From Streptomyces sp. NBC_00425 (GTDB taxonomy: Bacteria; Actinomycetota; Actinomycetes; Streptomycetales; Streptomycetaceae): a stretch of 64,000 nt of DNA. The stretch lies in the NCBI RefSeq assembly GCF_036030735.1, contig NZ_CP107928.1, positions 2,108,001 through 2,172,000 on the forward strand, given 5' to 3'. Positions 43,363 to 51,078 of this stretch are shown piece after piece. The notes beneath the pieces are model-generated. The model was not told where the DNA came from and made no database searches. It was given only the letters and a program-made list of their open reading frames with translations. The position numbers and the translations under genes are program-made. Position 1 is the first letter of the stretch. Each line of letters opens with the position of its first letter.

Positions 43363-44946
43363 TCAGCGCCGGGTCCCGGTGCCGACGAGGGTGCGCTCGT
43401 AGGGGTCGAGGAGCACCCCGCTGACGTCGTCGTCGACGCCGGTGACGACGCGCTGGTGGACGAGCGGGACGACGGCGTCGGTGCCGAGCACCGCGGCTTC
43501 GGCGGCCATGGCGGCGTCCTGTCGTCCGCCGGTGTCGGCGACGGCCTGTGCCGCGCCGACGGCCCGGTCGACCCCCTTGTCGCAGAGCAGCGCGAGGTTG
43601 TAGCCGCCGGCGCAGGTGAAGTCGCTCGCCAGGAGCGACACCGGGTCGCCGGTGTCCAGCAGGCTGTTGCGGGCCCCGACGACGGCGTCGAACTTCCCCG
43701 CGAGCGCGTCGGTCTCCAGCCGCGCGTACTCGCGCACCTCAAGCTTCACCGTGAAGCCGGCCTTCTCCATCTGCTGCTTCAACACCTGTGCCACTTCAGG
43801 GAGTTCGGGCCGGTTGTCATAGGTGGCGAGGGTGACAAAGGCTCCGCCGGGGGCGGCGGGCCTTGCACGTCCGGTGGGCTGGACGCGCTTGCTCGCGGCC
43901 CAGGTGACGGCGGGGCCGTAGATGCCGGCGCCTGCGTCGGCGTGCCCTTCGTAGACGCCCTCGGCGAGGGCGGAGGTGTCGACGGCCGCCCGGGCGGCGG
44001 CGCGCAACGCCGGGGTCTTGAACACGCCCGACCTGGTGTTGAGGTGCAGGCTGGTGGTGCGGGTCGTGGCGGTCTCACGGCGGGTGTCCGCGTCGAGGCC
44101 GGCGGCCTGCGCGACGGGTATCGCCTCGGCGACGTCGACCTGGCCGGTGCGCAGGGCGTTGGCGCGGGCACTCCCGTCGGCGATGAAGCGCACGTCGACG
44201 CCGGAGGCCCGGGCCAGACCGCCCCAGTAGTCGTCGAAGCGGTCGAGGGCTGCGGCGGTGGCCCCGTTCACCTCGGTGAGTTCGAAGGGTCCGGTGGCGG
44301 TGCCGGCCGGGTCGACGGCCCCCTTCTTCGCGTACGCCTTCGGGGACAGGACGGCGAGGGAGGGGCTGGACAGCCGCAGGGGCAGGACCGGGTCGGGCCG
44401 CGCGGTCGTGACGCGCACGCCCGTACCGCCGCCGGCCTTCGCGGTGAGGGTGACGCCGGCGAGGGCGGCCGGGGCCGGCCTGGCGAGGGTGGCCCGGGTG
44501 AGGGACGCGGCGACGGCGGCGGGGGTCACGTCCGAGCCGTCCTGGAAGACGGCCTCGCGCAGGGTGAACAGCCAGGTGCGGTCGTCCTCGCGGCGCCAGG
44601 ACGCGGCGAGCGCGGGGGCGGCGGCCCCGTTGGCGTCGAGGGCGGTCAGCCCCTCGGTGACGCCGAGCCGGCTGAGGATCGTCGCGTCGGCCCCGTACGG
44701 GGAGAGGTTCTCGGCGGGCGGGAAGGCGAGGGCGACGCGCAGCCGGGCGCCGCCCCCGGCGGCGGACCCCTTGGCGTCGCCTTCGTCCTCGCCGGAGGCG
44801 GCGAAACAGCCGGTGAGCAGCGGGGCGAGGCACAGGGCGGCGAGGAGCCGGGGGCGGCGACGGGGCGGGGACGCGAGGCGGGCGGGAGGAGTGCGAGGGG
44901 CGGGAGGAGTGTGAGGGGCGAGCGGGGCGGAGCGGGCGAAGCGCAT
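43363..44946 (-). CDS. ABC transporter substrate-binding lipoprotein (peptide/nickel family 5)
   Basis: A 527-residue extracytoplasmic solute-binding protein of SBP family 5. The N-terminus is long and Pro/Arg-rich; the lipobox LLTGC puts the lipidated Cys at about residue 47. Typical blocks follow: RVALAFPPAENLSPYGADATILSRLGVTEGLTALDANGAAAPALAASW, WLFTLREAVFQDGSDVTPAAVAASL, GTGPFELTEVNG, DDYWGG and the GQVDVAEAI region. It is encoded between a GNAT gene (four-base gap) and the fused permease, and delivers ligand to that permease. The ligand is not readable; oligopeptide, metal complex or metallophore are all possible for this family. Confidence 0.88.
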   Translation of the reverse strand: MRFARSAPLAPHTPPAPRTPPARLASPPRRRPRLLAALCLAPLLTGCFAASGEDEGDAKGSAAGGGARLRVALAFPPAENLSPYGADATILSRLGVTEGLTALDANGAAAPALAASWRREDDRTWLFTLREAVFQDGSDVTPAAVAASLTRATLARPAPAALAGVTLTAKAGGGTGVRVTTARPDPVLPLRLSSPSLAVLSPKAYAKKGAVDPAGTATGPFELTEVNGATAAALDRFDDYWGGLARASGVDVRFIADGSARANALRTGQVDVAEAIPVAQAAGLDADTRRETATTRTTSLHLNTRSGVFKTPALRAAARAAVDTSALAEGVYEGHADAGAGIYGPAVTWAASKRVQPTGRARPAAPGGAFVTLATYDNRPELPEVAQVLKQQMEKAGFTVKLEVREYARLETDALAGKFDAVVGARNSLLDTGDPVSLLASDFTCAGGYNLALLCDKGVDRAVGAAQAVADTGGRQDAAMAAEAAVLGTDAVVPLVHQRVVTGVDDDVSGVLLDPYERTLVGTGTRR

Positions 44947-44950
44947 GGGG

Positions 44951-45625
44951 TTACCGGCCTGTGGTGCGGGAGCGGGGGCGAGGGGCGAAGCAGGCAGGGA
45001 GGAGAGCGTCGAACGGGACGTCGAAGTGGACGATGCCCTGGCCGCCGTCCGCCTCCTCCCGTTCGTCGTGCACGACGGCGGCGAGCGACCGCCAGAACGC
45101 CTCGGCGCCTTCGACGGCGGGGTCGGTGTGCAGATAGACGGAGCGGTACCCGCCGTCGGCGACCGCGAAGGCGAGCAGTTCGGCGACCAGTCGGCGGGCG
45201 AGACCGCGTCTGCGGTGTTCGGGGCGGACGTAGACGCGGCGCAACTGCGCGGTGGTGCCGCAGGGGTAGCGCTCGGCGACGTGCCGGGGGTTCGGCGGAT
45301 GCGCGGGTCCGCGGGAGTCGAGGGCGGCGGTGGCGACGACCTCGCCGCTGCCGCCGTTGCCGCCGTCGATCGCGACCAGCAGGGTGTGGCGGTCGGGGGC
45401 GAGGTAGGCGGCGGCGGGATCGATGATGTCGCGGTGCCAGCGGGGCACGTAGCCGCTGCCGAAGTCCCGGTAGACGGTGTCCAGCATGACGGCTCGGGCG
45501 CCGTCCAGGTCGTCGGGGCCAGCGGGCCGTATGCAGTAGTCACGCACTTGCACATCATATGCAGTAAGTGGAGCGAGGGTGATCATGGCGTCACCGCGCC
45601 CGGAAGTCGACTTGACAGAGATCAT
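44951..45625 (-). CDS. GNAT-family N-acetyltransferase
   Basis: A 224-residue GNAT protein. The acetyl-CoA site is LRRVYVRPEHRRRGLARRLVAELL near residue 130 with the RRRGLA loop. ATARDS-like beta strands (EVVATAALDSRG) precede it, and EAFWRSLAAVVHDE follows. ATG 45625 with AGGGGTG seven bases upstream is favoured over ATG 45586. It is the first gene of the importer operon. It could modify the imported compound or a metallophore, or neutralise a toxic analogue. A possible Zur-type box lies between it and the divergent ATPase gene. Confidence 0.8.
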   Translation of the reverse strand: MISVKSTSGRGDAMITLAPLTAYDVQVRDYCIRPAGPDDLDGARAVMLDTVYRDFGSGYVPRWHRDIIDPAAAYLAPDRHTLLVAIDGGNGGSGEVVATAALDSRGPAHPPNPRHVAERYPCGTTAQLRRVYVRPEHRRRGLARRLVAELLAFAVADGGYRSVYLHTDPAVEGAEAFWRSLAAVVHDEREEADGGQGIVHFDVPFDALLPACFAPRPRSRTTGR

Positions 45626-45649
45626 GAGGCACCCCTAAATCTAGCCACA

Positions 45650-45664
45650 TGACATTCATTTTCA
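45650..45664. promoter_or_regulatory. Zur-box-like imperfect palindrome
   Basis: TGACATTCATTTTCA is a 7-1-7 inverted repeat with five of seven pairs, and resembles the Streptomyces zinc-uptake-regulator box TGAAAATGATTTTCA. It sits in the 52-base AT-rich gap between the divergent GNAT/importer operon and the CooC-like ATPase gene. If real, both units would be zinc-repressed. Confidence 0.45.
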
Positions 45665-45677
45665 TCAAGGCGGTGTG

Positions 45678-46631
45678 ATGCGCGTCGCATTCGTGGGGAA
45701 GGGCGGCAGCGGCAAGACGACCCTGACGGCCCTGTTCGCCCGCCGGTTGGCGCGGTCCGGCGCGCCGGTGCTGGCCGTGGACGGCGACATCAACCAGCAC
45801 CTGTCCGAGGCCCTGGACCCCACGGCCGGCGCACCGCCGTTCACGGCCCCGCCGCTGGCCGCGCATCTGGACGACGTCAAGGACCTGCTGCGCGGCGACA
45901 ACCCGCGCATCGCCTCCCGCGAGACGATGGTCAAGACGACCCCGCCGGGCCGCGGTTCACGGCTCCTTCGCCTGTTGGGCGACGACGAGCTGCACACCCG
46001 CCACGTACGACGGGTGGGCGGCGTGCCGCTGATGGTGACGGGCGCGTTCGACGAGAGCGACCTGGGGGTGGCCTGCTACCACTCCAAGCTGGGCGCGGTG
46101 GAGCTCTATCTGAGCCACCTGGTCGACGGCCCCGGCGAGTACCTGGTGATGGACATGACGGCGGGCGCCGACGCCTTCGCCTCCGGCCTGTTCGCCCGCT
46201 TCGACATGACGTTCCTGGTGGCCGAACCCACCCGCAGAGGCGTCTCCGTCTACCGCCAGTACCGCGACCACGCCCGCGAGTACGGCATCCCCCTCGCCGT
46301 GGTCGGCAACAAGGTGACCGGCGAGGACGACCTGCTCTTCCTCAAGGAGGAAGTGGGCGACGACCTCCTCACCCACGTCGCCCTCTCCCCCTGGGTCCGA
46401 TCGGCCGAACGCGGCCACCCTCAGGGTGAGTTGGAGGAGCCCAACCGTCACGCCCTGGACGTCCTGCGCAGCGCGGTCGACGCCCGCCCGAAGGACTGGC
46501 CGGCCCTCCACCGCCATGCCGTCCACTTCCACCTCCGCAACGCCCGCACCTGGGCGAACGAGGCGACCGGCCAGGACCTGGCCGCCCAGGTGGACCCGGA
46601 CTTCACCCCGCCCCCCGCACTCCTCCCCTGA
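45678..46631 (+). CDS. CooC/MinD-type ATPase
   Basis: A 317-residue deviant-Walker-A (SIMIBI) ATPase. The P-loop with its signature lysine is VGKGGSGKTT at residues 5-14. VLAVDGDINQHLSEAL is the switch-like aspartate strand, YLVMDMTAGADAFASGLFARFDMTFLVAEPTRRGVSVYRQY is the second, and VVGNKV matches the NKxD-like base motif. CooC-type members insert or store metal ions for metalloenzymes and form nucleotide-dependent dimers. ATG 45678 with AAGG upstream is preferred to GTG 45675. It is divergent from an importer operon and shares a Zur-like box with it. It is followed after 45 bases by a small protein gene, its likely partner. Confidence 0.82.
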   Translation: MRVAFVGKGGSGKTTLTALFARRLARSGAPVLAVDGDINQHLSEALDPTAGAPPFTAPPLAAHLDDVKDLLRGDNPRIASRETMVKTTPPGRGSRLLRLLGDDELHTRHVRRVGGVPLMVTGAFDESDLGVACYHSKLGAVELYLSHLVDGPGEYLVMDMTAGADAFASGLFARFDMTFLVAEPTRRGVSVYRQYRDHAREYGIPLAVVGNKVTGEDDLLFLKEEVGDDLLTHVALSPWVRSAERGHPQGELEEPNRHALDVLRSAVDARPKDWPALHRHAVHFHLRNARTWANEATGQDLAAQVDPDFTPPPALLP

Positions 46632-46676
46632 CCCCCTTCCCCCTCCCTCTCCCCCTGCCACAGAACAAGGACACCC

Positions 46677-47069
46677 ATGTCTCTCGACGTCTCCCCCGAG
46701 CTCCTCGCCGAAGCCGAAGCCGGCCCCGTCCGCGAGGAGGACTTCGTGAACACGATCCGTACCTCCCTCCCCTACGCCTACGACCTCGTCTCCGTCCTGG
46801 CCACCCAACTCCACGCCGGGATCACCGAGTTCGCCGACAACCAGACCCCGCCGGCCTCCGAGCAGGAGCGGGGCCAGCTACTGCGCGCCCTCGCCAGCGA
46901 CGCCATCCGCGGCAGCCTGGAACGCCACTTCGACATCACCCTGGCCTTCCAGAACTGCCACCGCGTCGCGGCCTTCCGCCCCGGAGCCCGCGGCGGCCCC
47001 ACCCACACCCGCTTCACCTCCCAGCGCGCCCAGATCCTCAACCAGTCGGCAGAACTGCGCGACTGCTGA
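46677..47069 (+). CDS. conserved hypothetical protein downstream of the CooC-like ATPase
   Basis: A 130-residue, mostly helical protein that I do not recognise by name. The central part (FVNTIRTSLPYAYDLVSVLATQLHAG) and the C-terminal block (FDITLAFQNCHRVAAFRP) look conserved in style. A single Cys and His pair in QNCHR and a C-terminal Cys are the only possible metal ligands. It follows the ATPase gene by 45 bases with a pyrimidine-rich spacer and AAGGA ahead of the ATG. Co-transcription suggests a client or partner of the ATPase. A strong hairpin follows the stop. Confidence 0.65.
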   Translation: MSLDVSPELLAEAEAGPVREEDFVNTIRTSLPYAYDLVSVLATQLHAGITEFADNQTPPASEQERGQLLRALASDAIRGSLERHFDITLAFQNCHRVAAFRPGARGGPTHTRFTSQRAQILNQSAELRDC

Positions 47070-47074
47070 ACCCG

Positions 47075-47126
47075 CTGCGGACCCGGCGCCGGCAGGTTCC
47101 CGCTCCCCGGGACGCCGGGTCCGCAG
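47075..47126. terminator. bidirectional hairpin terminator
   Basis: A perfect 14-bp stem (47075-47088 with 47113-47126) and 24-base loop between the convergent hypothetical and Hsp70-nuclease genes. Confidence 0.88.
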
Positions 47127-47136
47127 GCCAAAGGCT

Positions 47137-49203
47137 CTAGAGGAACACCCAGTTGCGATCCACGTGGGTCAGCTTCACGAACCGCCCTTTCTGCGTCACC
47201 CAGGGATGAGGTGTCCGAAAGCGCGTCAGGTCACCCATGGAGACGACGACCGCGTCCAGTTGCTGCGCCACGTTCAACACCGACTGCGGCGAAGTGGACG
47301 GGACCGTCACGATGCGGCCCTCCTCGATCGCTCTCTCGACGACGTCCTTGTCGTCGTACTCGACCGCATCGACGATGTCCGTGCCCAGCACGGTCACCAC
47401 CCGGTGCTCGGGATAGCGGCGTCTGATGGCCGTGAGTGCGGAGCCGAGCAGACGAACGCTGGGCGGACGAGGCGACGCCGCCGTGCGGCCGGCGGTCATG
47501 ATGCCACGCCCGTCGACCACCACACTCGGGGTCAGGTCGTGTTCCGTCTCGTCCGGTACGAGCATCTCTTCCAGAGCGGTTTCGACACTCGCGGTGGGGA
47601 CGGGAGCCTGGGCGGCACGGTCGACGGCCGGTTCGACGATCCGGGTGAGCAGTCGTTCGAGTTCGCGGTCGAGCCCCTGGGCGATGGGGGTGCCGTCCGG
47701 CCCGAAGCAGTCCAGTTCCTCGTCGAGGATCACCGCACCGCTGTGGCGGGTCCTCGCATACAGTTTGAGGATGCCGCTGCGGTCGTAGTGGTAGTCGACG
47801 TCGAACATGTTGTCCGACGGCTCGGCGTGAGGCTGGGGCACCGGAAGTTCGAGCCGCGCGAGGGGGAACGTCCGCTCGTCGTCCGCGGCACGCTTGCCGT
47901 CACCCTCGACGATCTCCAGGACGACCTTGGAAGCCCCGCGGACCGCGGGCATGGCGCTGCGCGTACCGCGTGCCGGAAGCGTCGAATAGCGGGGGATCAC
48001 CGTGGCGAAGCCTCGCTGTCGTCCCCCGGCGTCGAAGGACAGCCCCAGGTCATGGCTGGTGGCAACCGAGATGGTGGTCTCGGGGACAAGGCCGTCGATC
48101 TCCGCCGCGGTGATCGCCGCGCCCCGGGCGACCGCCGTCATCGGCTTGCACAGACGGGCGTCGACCACCGCCTTGCCCAGGACCCGCTCGACCTCACGAC
48201 GCACCAGCGGAATCTGCGAGGTCCCACCGATCATCAGGACGGCGTCGAGGTCCTGTGCGGTGAGCCCCACGTCCTGAAGACACTCGGCCAGTGGCACGAG
48301 CGCACGCCGCACGAGCGGTTGCACCGCCTCCTCGAACTCACCTCGGTGGATGACGACGGGAGGCAGTCCGCCGAGCGGCTCGAACAGCACCTGGTCCGTG
48401 CCGGGTTGCGACAACACGATCTTCGTCAGCTCGACGTGCCGCCTCCAGCGGCGTGCCTCCAGCCGGGTCAGCCTCTCCGGGTGGCTGCCGAGCCTGGTGA
48501 GGACCAGCTTCACGAGTGCCTCGTCGAACTCGAGGCCGCCGAGCGCGGTGATTCCGCGTGACGCCATCTCGTCGAAGATGCCGTCGTAGTGCTCTAGGAC
48601 GGTGACGTCGATGGTGCCGCCGCCCCAGTCGAAGACAAGGAACCGGCCTTCTCCGGGGAAGTCGTGGGCGTAGCTGATCGCGGCTGCCGTCGGTTCGTTG
48701 ATCAGAGCCTTGACCTTGATCTTCGCCAGGCGGGCCGCAGCTCTGGTGCGATAGCGGGCGGCTCCGGTGGCGTTGGCCGGGACCGTCACCACCGCCTCGT
48801 CCATCTCGCGGAGATTGCGGCGCGCGCCGGCCTTCATCTGATCGAAGAGCGCCGCCGCGACGACCGTGCTGCGGAACGGCTCGTCGCCCAGCCAGACCTC
48901 GTGTTCCTCGGGGAGCGCGCCGGCGCGAGGAGTCTTCTCCTCGTCCATGCCCTTCGGGCGTGACGCGAGCATGCGTTTGACTGCGTCCTGGGGCTCCGCG
49001 GTCTCGCACTTGGCGGACCATCCGAAGCACAGCGTCCGCTGGATGTCGCGCAGCGACACGACGGACGGAAAGAGTTCGTCGAAGCCCGGCCTGTTCCACT
49101 CCGCGGGCAGAGCGGCGCTGTCCACCCGGATCACCTCGGTGCCGTTCCCCGTCCAGCGGGCCACGACCGAGTTGCTCGTACCGAAGTCGATGCCGAAGGT
49201 CAT
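47137..49203 (-). CDS. Hsp70-family ATPase fused to a C-terminal NYN/Zc3h12a-like nuclease domain
   Basis: A 688-residue chimera. Residues 1-380 are an Hsp70 actin-fold ATPase: phosphate-1 GIDFGTSNS at 4-12, INEPTAAAISYA at 168-179, phosphate-2 DWGGGT at 192-197 and the adenosine motif IGGTSQIP at 325-332. A short beta region (380-500, with IPRYSTLP) replaces the substrate domain, and the helical lid is missing. Residues 559-688 match a NYN/Zc3h12a-like PIN RNase pattern: VVVDGRG with Asp564, acidic residues near 609-620, IVTVPS, LDAVVVSMGD with Asp650 and Asp658, then FVKLTHVDRNWVF. The fusion assignment is by pattern, not search. It overlaps the GrpE-like gene by ATGA and ends a four-gene operon next to restriction-modification genes, so an ATP-gated, RNA-cutting defence protein is the working idea. 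Confidence 0.8.
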   Translation of the reverse strand: MTFGIDFGTSNSVVARWTGNGTEVIRVDSAALPAEWNRPGFDELFPSVVSLRDIQRTLCFGWSAKCETAEPQDAVKRMLASRPKGMDEEKTPRAGALPEEHEVWLGDEPFRSTVVAAALFDQMKAGARRNLREMDEAVVTVPANATGAARYRTRAAARLAKIKVKALINEPTAAAISYAHDFPGEGRFLVFDWGGGTIDVTVLEHYDGIFDEMASRGITALGGLEFDEALVKLVLTRLGSHPERLTRLEARRWRRHVELTKIVLSQPGTDQVLFEPLGGLPPVVIHRGEFEEAVQPLVRRALVPLAECLQDVGLTAQDLDAVLMIGGTSQIPLVRREVERVLGKAVVDARLCKPMTAVARGAAITAAEIDGLVPETTISVATSHDLGLSFDAGGRQRGFATVIPRYSTLPARGTRSAMPAVRGASKVVLEIVEGDGKRAADDERTFPLARLELPVPQPHAEPSDNMFDVDYHYDRSGILKLYARTRHSGAVILDEELDCFGPDGTPIAQGLDRELERLLTRIVEPAVDRAAQAPVPTASVETALEEMLVPDETEHDLTPSVVVDGRGIMTAGRTAASPRPPSVRLLGSALTAIRRRYPEHRVVTVLGTDIVDAVEYDDKDVVERAIEEGRIVTVPSTSPQSVLNVAQQLDAVVVSMGDLTRFRTPHPWVTQKGRFVKLTHVDRNWVFL

Positions 49204-50012
49204 CGGTCGTCGCCTCCCTCCGCGATGGGGGCGGCGTGCGACGGCAGGCGCCTCATCTCACCCCGCTGGACGATGCGGCCCGTGCGGCTGTCCGCGTACG
49301 CGGGCGCGAGGACCTCGTAGGCGGAACTGCCCGCATGCTCGGCAGGGTTCACCAGATTGAAGGACTCGGGGTCGGCCTCGGTGATTCTCGTGATCCCGGA
49401 ACGCCGCATCTCCTCTTCGACACGCAGGCGCACAGCGGCGATGTCCTGCGACATCTGGGCGGTGCGGTCGATCAGTGCCAGCTGCGCCAGGTGTTCCTCG
49501 TGCACACGGGTCGCGTTGAGCACGGCGGTACGCAAGGCCTCGTCCACGGCCGCCTGCACCGCCTGTTGTACGAGGGAGCCCATCTTGCCCGCGGCCGACT
49601 GTGCTCCGGCGATGGCCGCGTCCAGTTCCGCGGTGAGCCTTCGGCTCACTTCCTGGGCAGCGCTCGCTCCGGCCTTCATGGCCGCCCGGTCCACCTTCGC
49701 CGCGATCTTGTCGCTGAGAATGCGGAACATCACCTCGGGGTCCGCGCGAGGATCGAGCAGCGGCCCGCCTTCCCCGGTGACGCGTGCGCTTGGGACATCG
49801 CGGTCGCCGCGCCGGACGTCTTCGGCCGGTACCGGGCGGGCCAGGCTGCTGCCTGATGCCCGCGCCCCGTCACCGCGGGACTCGGGGCTCGCAGGGTCAC
49901 GCGGTGGGACACGCCGTGCCGCCTTCTTCACCGGCTTGCTGCGCACCCCTTCGAACGCCTTGATGCGTCGGGGCTCCGCCGTGGGCTTGCGGGGTTCTCT
50001 CTTGGCGGGCAT
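49200..50012 (-). CDS. GrpE-like coiled-coil protein, putative nucleotide exchange factor
   Basis: A 270-residue protein. Residues 1-90 are a basic, Pro/Arg-rich, probably disordered tail. Residues 95-205 form a long Ala-rich helix suited to a coiled-coil dimer. Residues 203-255 (RRSGITRITEADPESFNLVNPAEHAG, then GRIVQRGEMRRL) follow the pattern of the GrpE beta-domain (GV-I----FDP--H, then GR-L----V). GrpE releases ADP from DnaK. The gene overlaps the Hsp70-nuclease start by four bases and the upstream gene by one, so it is almost certainly its dedicated partner. The GrpE call rests on pattern and context and needs a profile search. Confidence 0.55.
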   Translation of the reverse strand: MPAKREPRKPTAEPRRIKAFEGVRSKPVKKAARRVPPRDPASPESRGDGARASGSSLARPVPAEDVRRGDRDVPSARVTGEGGPLLDPRADPEVMFRILSDKIAAKVDRAAMKAGASAAQEVSRRLTAELDAAIAGAQSAAGKMGSLVQQAVQAAVDEALRTAVLNATRVHEEHLAQLALIDRTAQMSQDIAAVRLRVEEEMRRSGITRITEADPESFNLVNPAEHAGSSAYEVLAPAYADSRTGRIVQRGEMRRLPSHAAPIAEGGDDR

Positions 50013-51067
50013 CAGTGATCGTTCCTCAGTCTCCCGGCGCAGCGGCCGATGATTTCCCGGGCCGCCTCGGTAGCGGTCCACGACTTCTCCTGCTCGGTGC
50101 TGGGCTTCGTGCGGCGCGCCAGGGGTTGCGGCCGTGGTTGCAGCAGGTCACTCCGGTCGTCCGGCACCCAGAGGAACCGCTCGTCCAGGGGCAGCTCGTA
50201 GAGGGGCTCAGGCTCCTCCCCCAGACGTCGTGCGGTCTCGATCCGCCGGATACGGTCCTTCGCCCCGTTGATGTACTCGAGTTGCTCCGTGGCGACCTGT
50301 CGACGCAGGTCGCGCCATCCCTGTCCCCATTCGGTGGAGTCGTGCTCGACGCACAGCGCCAGGTAGGGGTTGAGGACGTCGTGCGGCTTGGACTTGAGCC
50401 GCAGGGACTGTAGGAGTTCACTCAGGTCCCTCATACGACGTCGCTGCGCCCCGCCGACGCCGCCCCGCTCCCGGCCTCCCCGCTTCAGCACGTCTTCCAG
50501 CAGCCCCACGCCCTGGTCGAGCCGGTCACGATCGCCAGGACGGGCATGCAGGAAGATGAGGTAGGCCTGTACGACCCGTGCCTCCCGGTCCGCCGCGCCG
50601 GCGGCACCCTGCGTCTCCGGGTTGCGCAGTGCCGCGGCCTGTTGCAGGGCCGCGCGTACCGCGTTCTCGGTGCGCTCCGGTTCGCAGGCCATGGCCCAGT
50701 GCATGTCGTCCAGCAGGCGGTACAGGCGTCGCGTTCCGGCCCAGAAGTGGAACGGAGTGCGGCCCGAGACGAGACGGTTTTCGGGGGTGCAGTCCTCCAG
50801 CACCCCGAACAGGGACCAGTCCCGGCCCATACGGGCGTCGACCGGGGCACCTTGACGTATGCCCAGCAGGGCCACCGCGAAGTGGACGAGTTCCGGGGGC
50901 AGGTCCTGGTTTCCGTGCACCTGGACGGCGTCCAGTGCGCAAACGTCTCCGCCCAGCAGCGCCGAGCGCAGACTCCAGCCGTCGTGGCGCCCGTCGACCT
51001 GGTCGACCGTGCCGCCCGCCTCGAGGATCCGGCGGCGCGCCTCGTCTCCCCAGTCCAGGGCGGTCAC
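50012..51067 (-). CDS. hypothetical protein with degenerate J-domain-like region
   Basis: A 351-residue protein of no firm family. Residues 60-200 are helical and repeat-like (tetratricopeptide style: AVALLGIRQGAPVDAR, RLYRLLDDMHWAMAC, AVRAALQQAAALRNPE). Residues 232-277 (LNPYLALCVEHDSTEWGQGWRDLRRQ, then LEYINGAKDRIRRIE) have the spacing of a J domain, but the HPD tripeptide that stimulates Hsp70 is absent. It starts 11 bases after the first gene of the operon and shares one base with the GrpE-like gene. A substrate- or sensor-side role for the Hsp70-nuclease is plausible (inference). Confidence 0.5.
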   Translation of the reverse strand: MTALDWGDEARRRILEAGGTVDQVDGRHDGWSLRSALLGGDVCALDAVQVHGNQDLPPELVHFAVALLGIRQGAPVDARMGRDWSLFGVLEDCTPENRLVSGRTPFHFWAGTRRLYRLLDDMHWAMACEPERTENAVRAALQQAAALRNPETQGAAGAADREARVVQAYLIFLHARPGDRDRLDQGVGLLEDVLKRGGRERGGVGGAQRRRMRDLSELLQSLRLKSKPHDVLNPYLALCVEHDSTEWGQGWRDLRRQVATEQLEYINGAKDRIRRIETARRLGEEPEPLYELPLDERFLWVPDDRSDLLQPRPQPLARRTKPSTEQEKSWTATEAAREIIGRCAGRLRNDH

Positions 51068-51078
51068 CTCGGCATCGG

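Noticed and set aside
46677..47069. Small gene as a Pgl/BREX component
   Set aside because: No methylase, phosphatase or kinase motif; it pairs with the CooC-like ATPase instead.
47137..49203. Housekeeping DnaK
   Set aside because: No lid domain, short beta region, C-terminal nuclease-like domain, and divergent partner genes; not the general chaperone.
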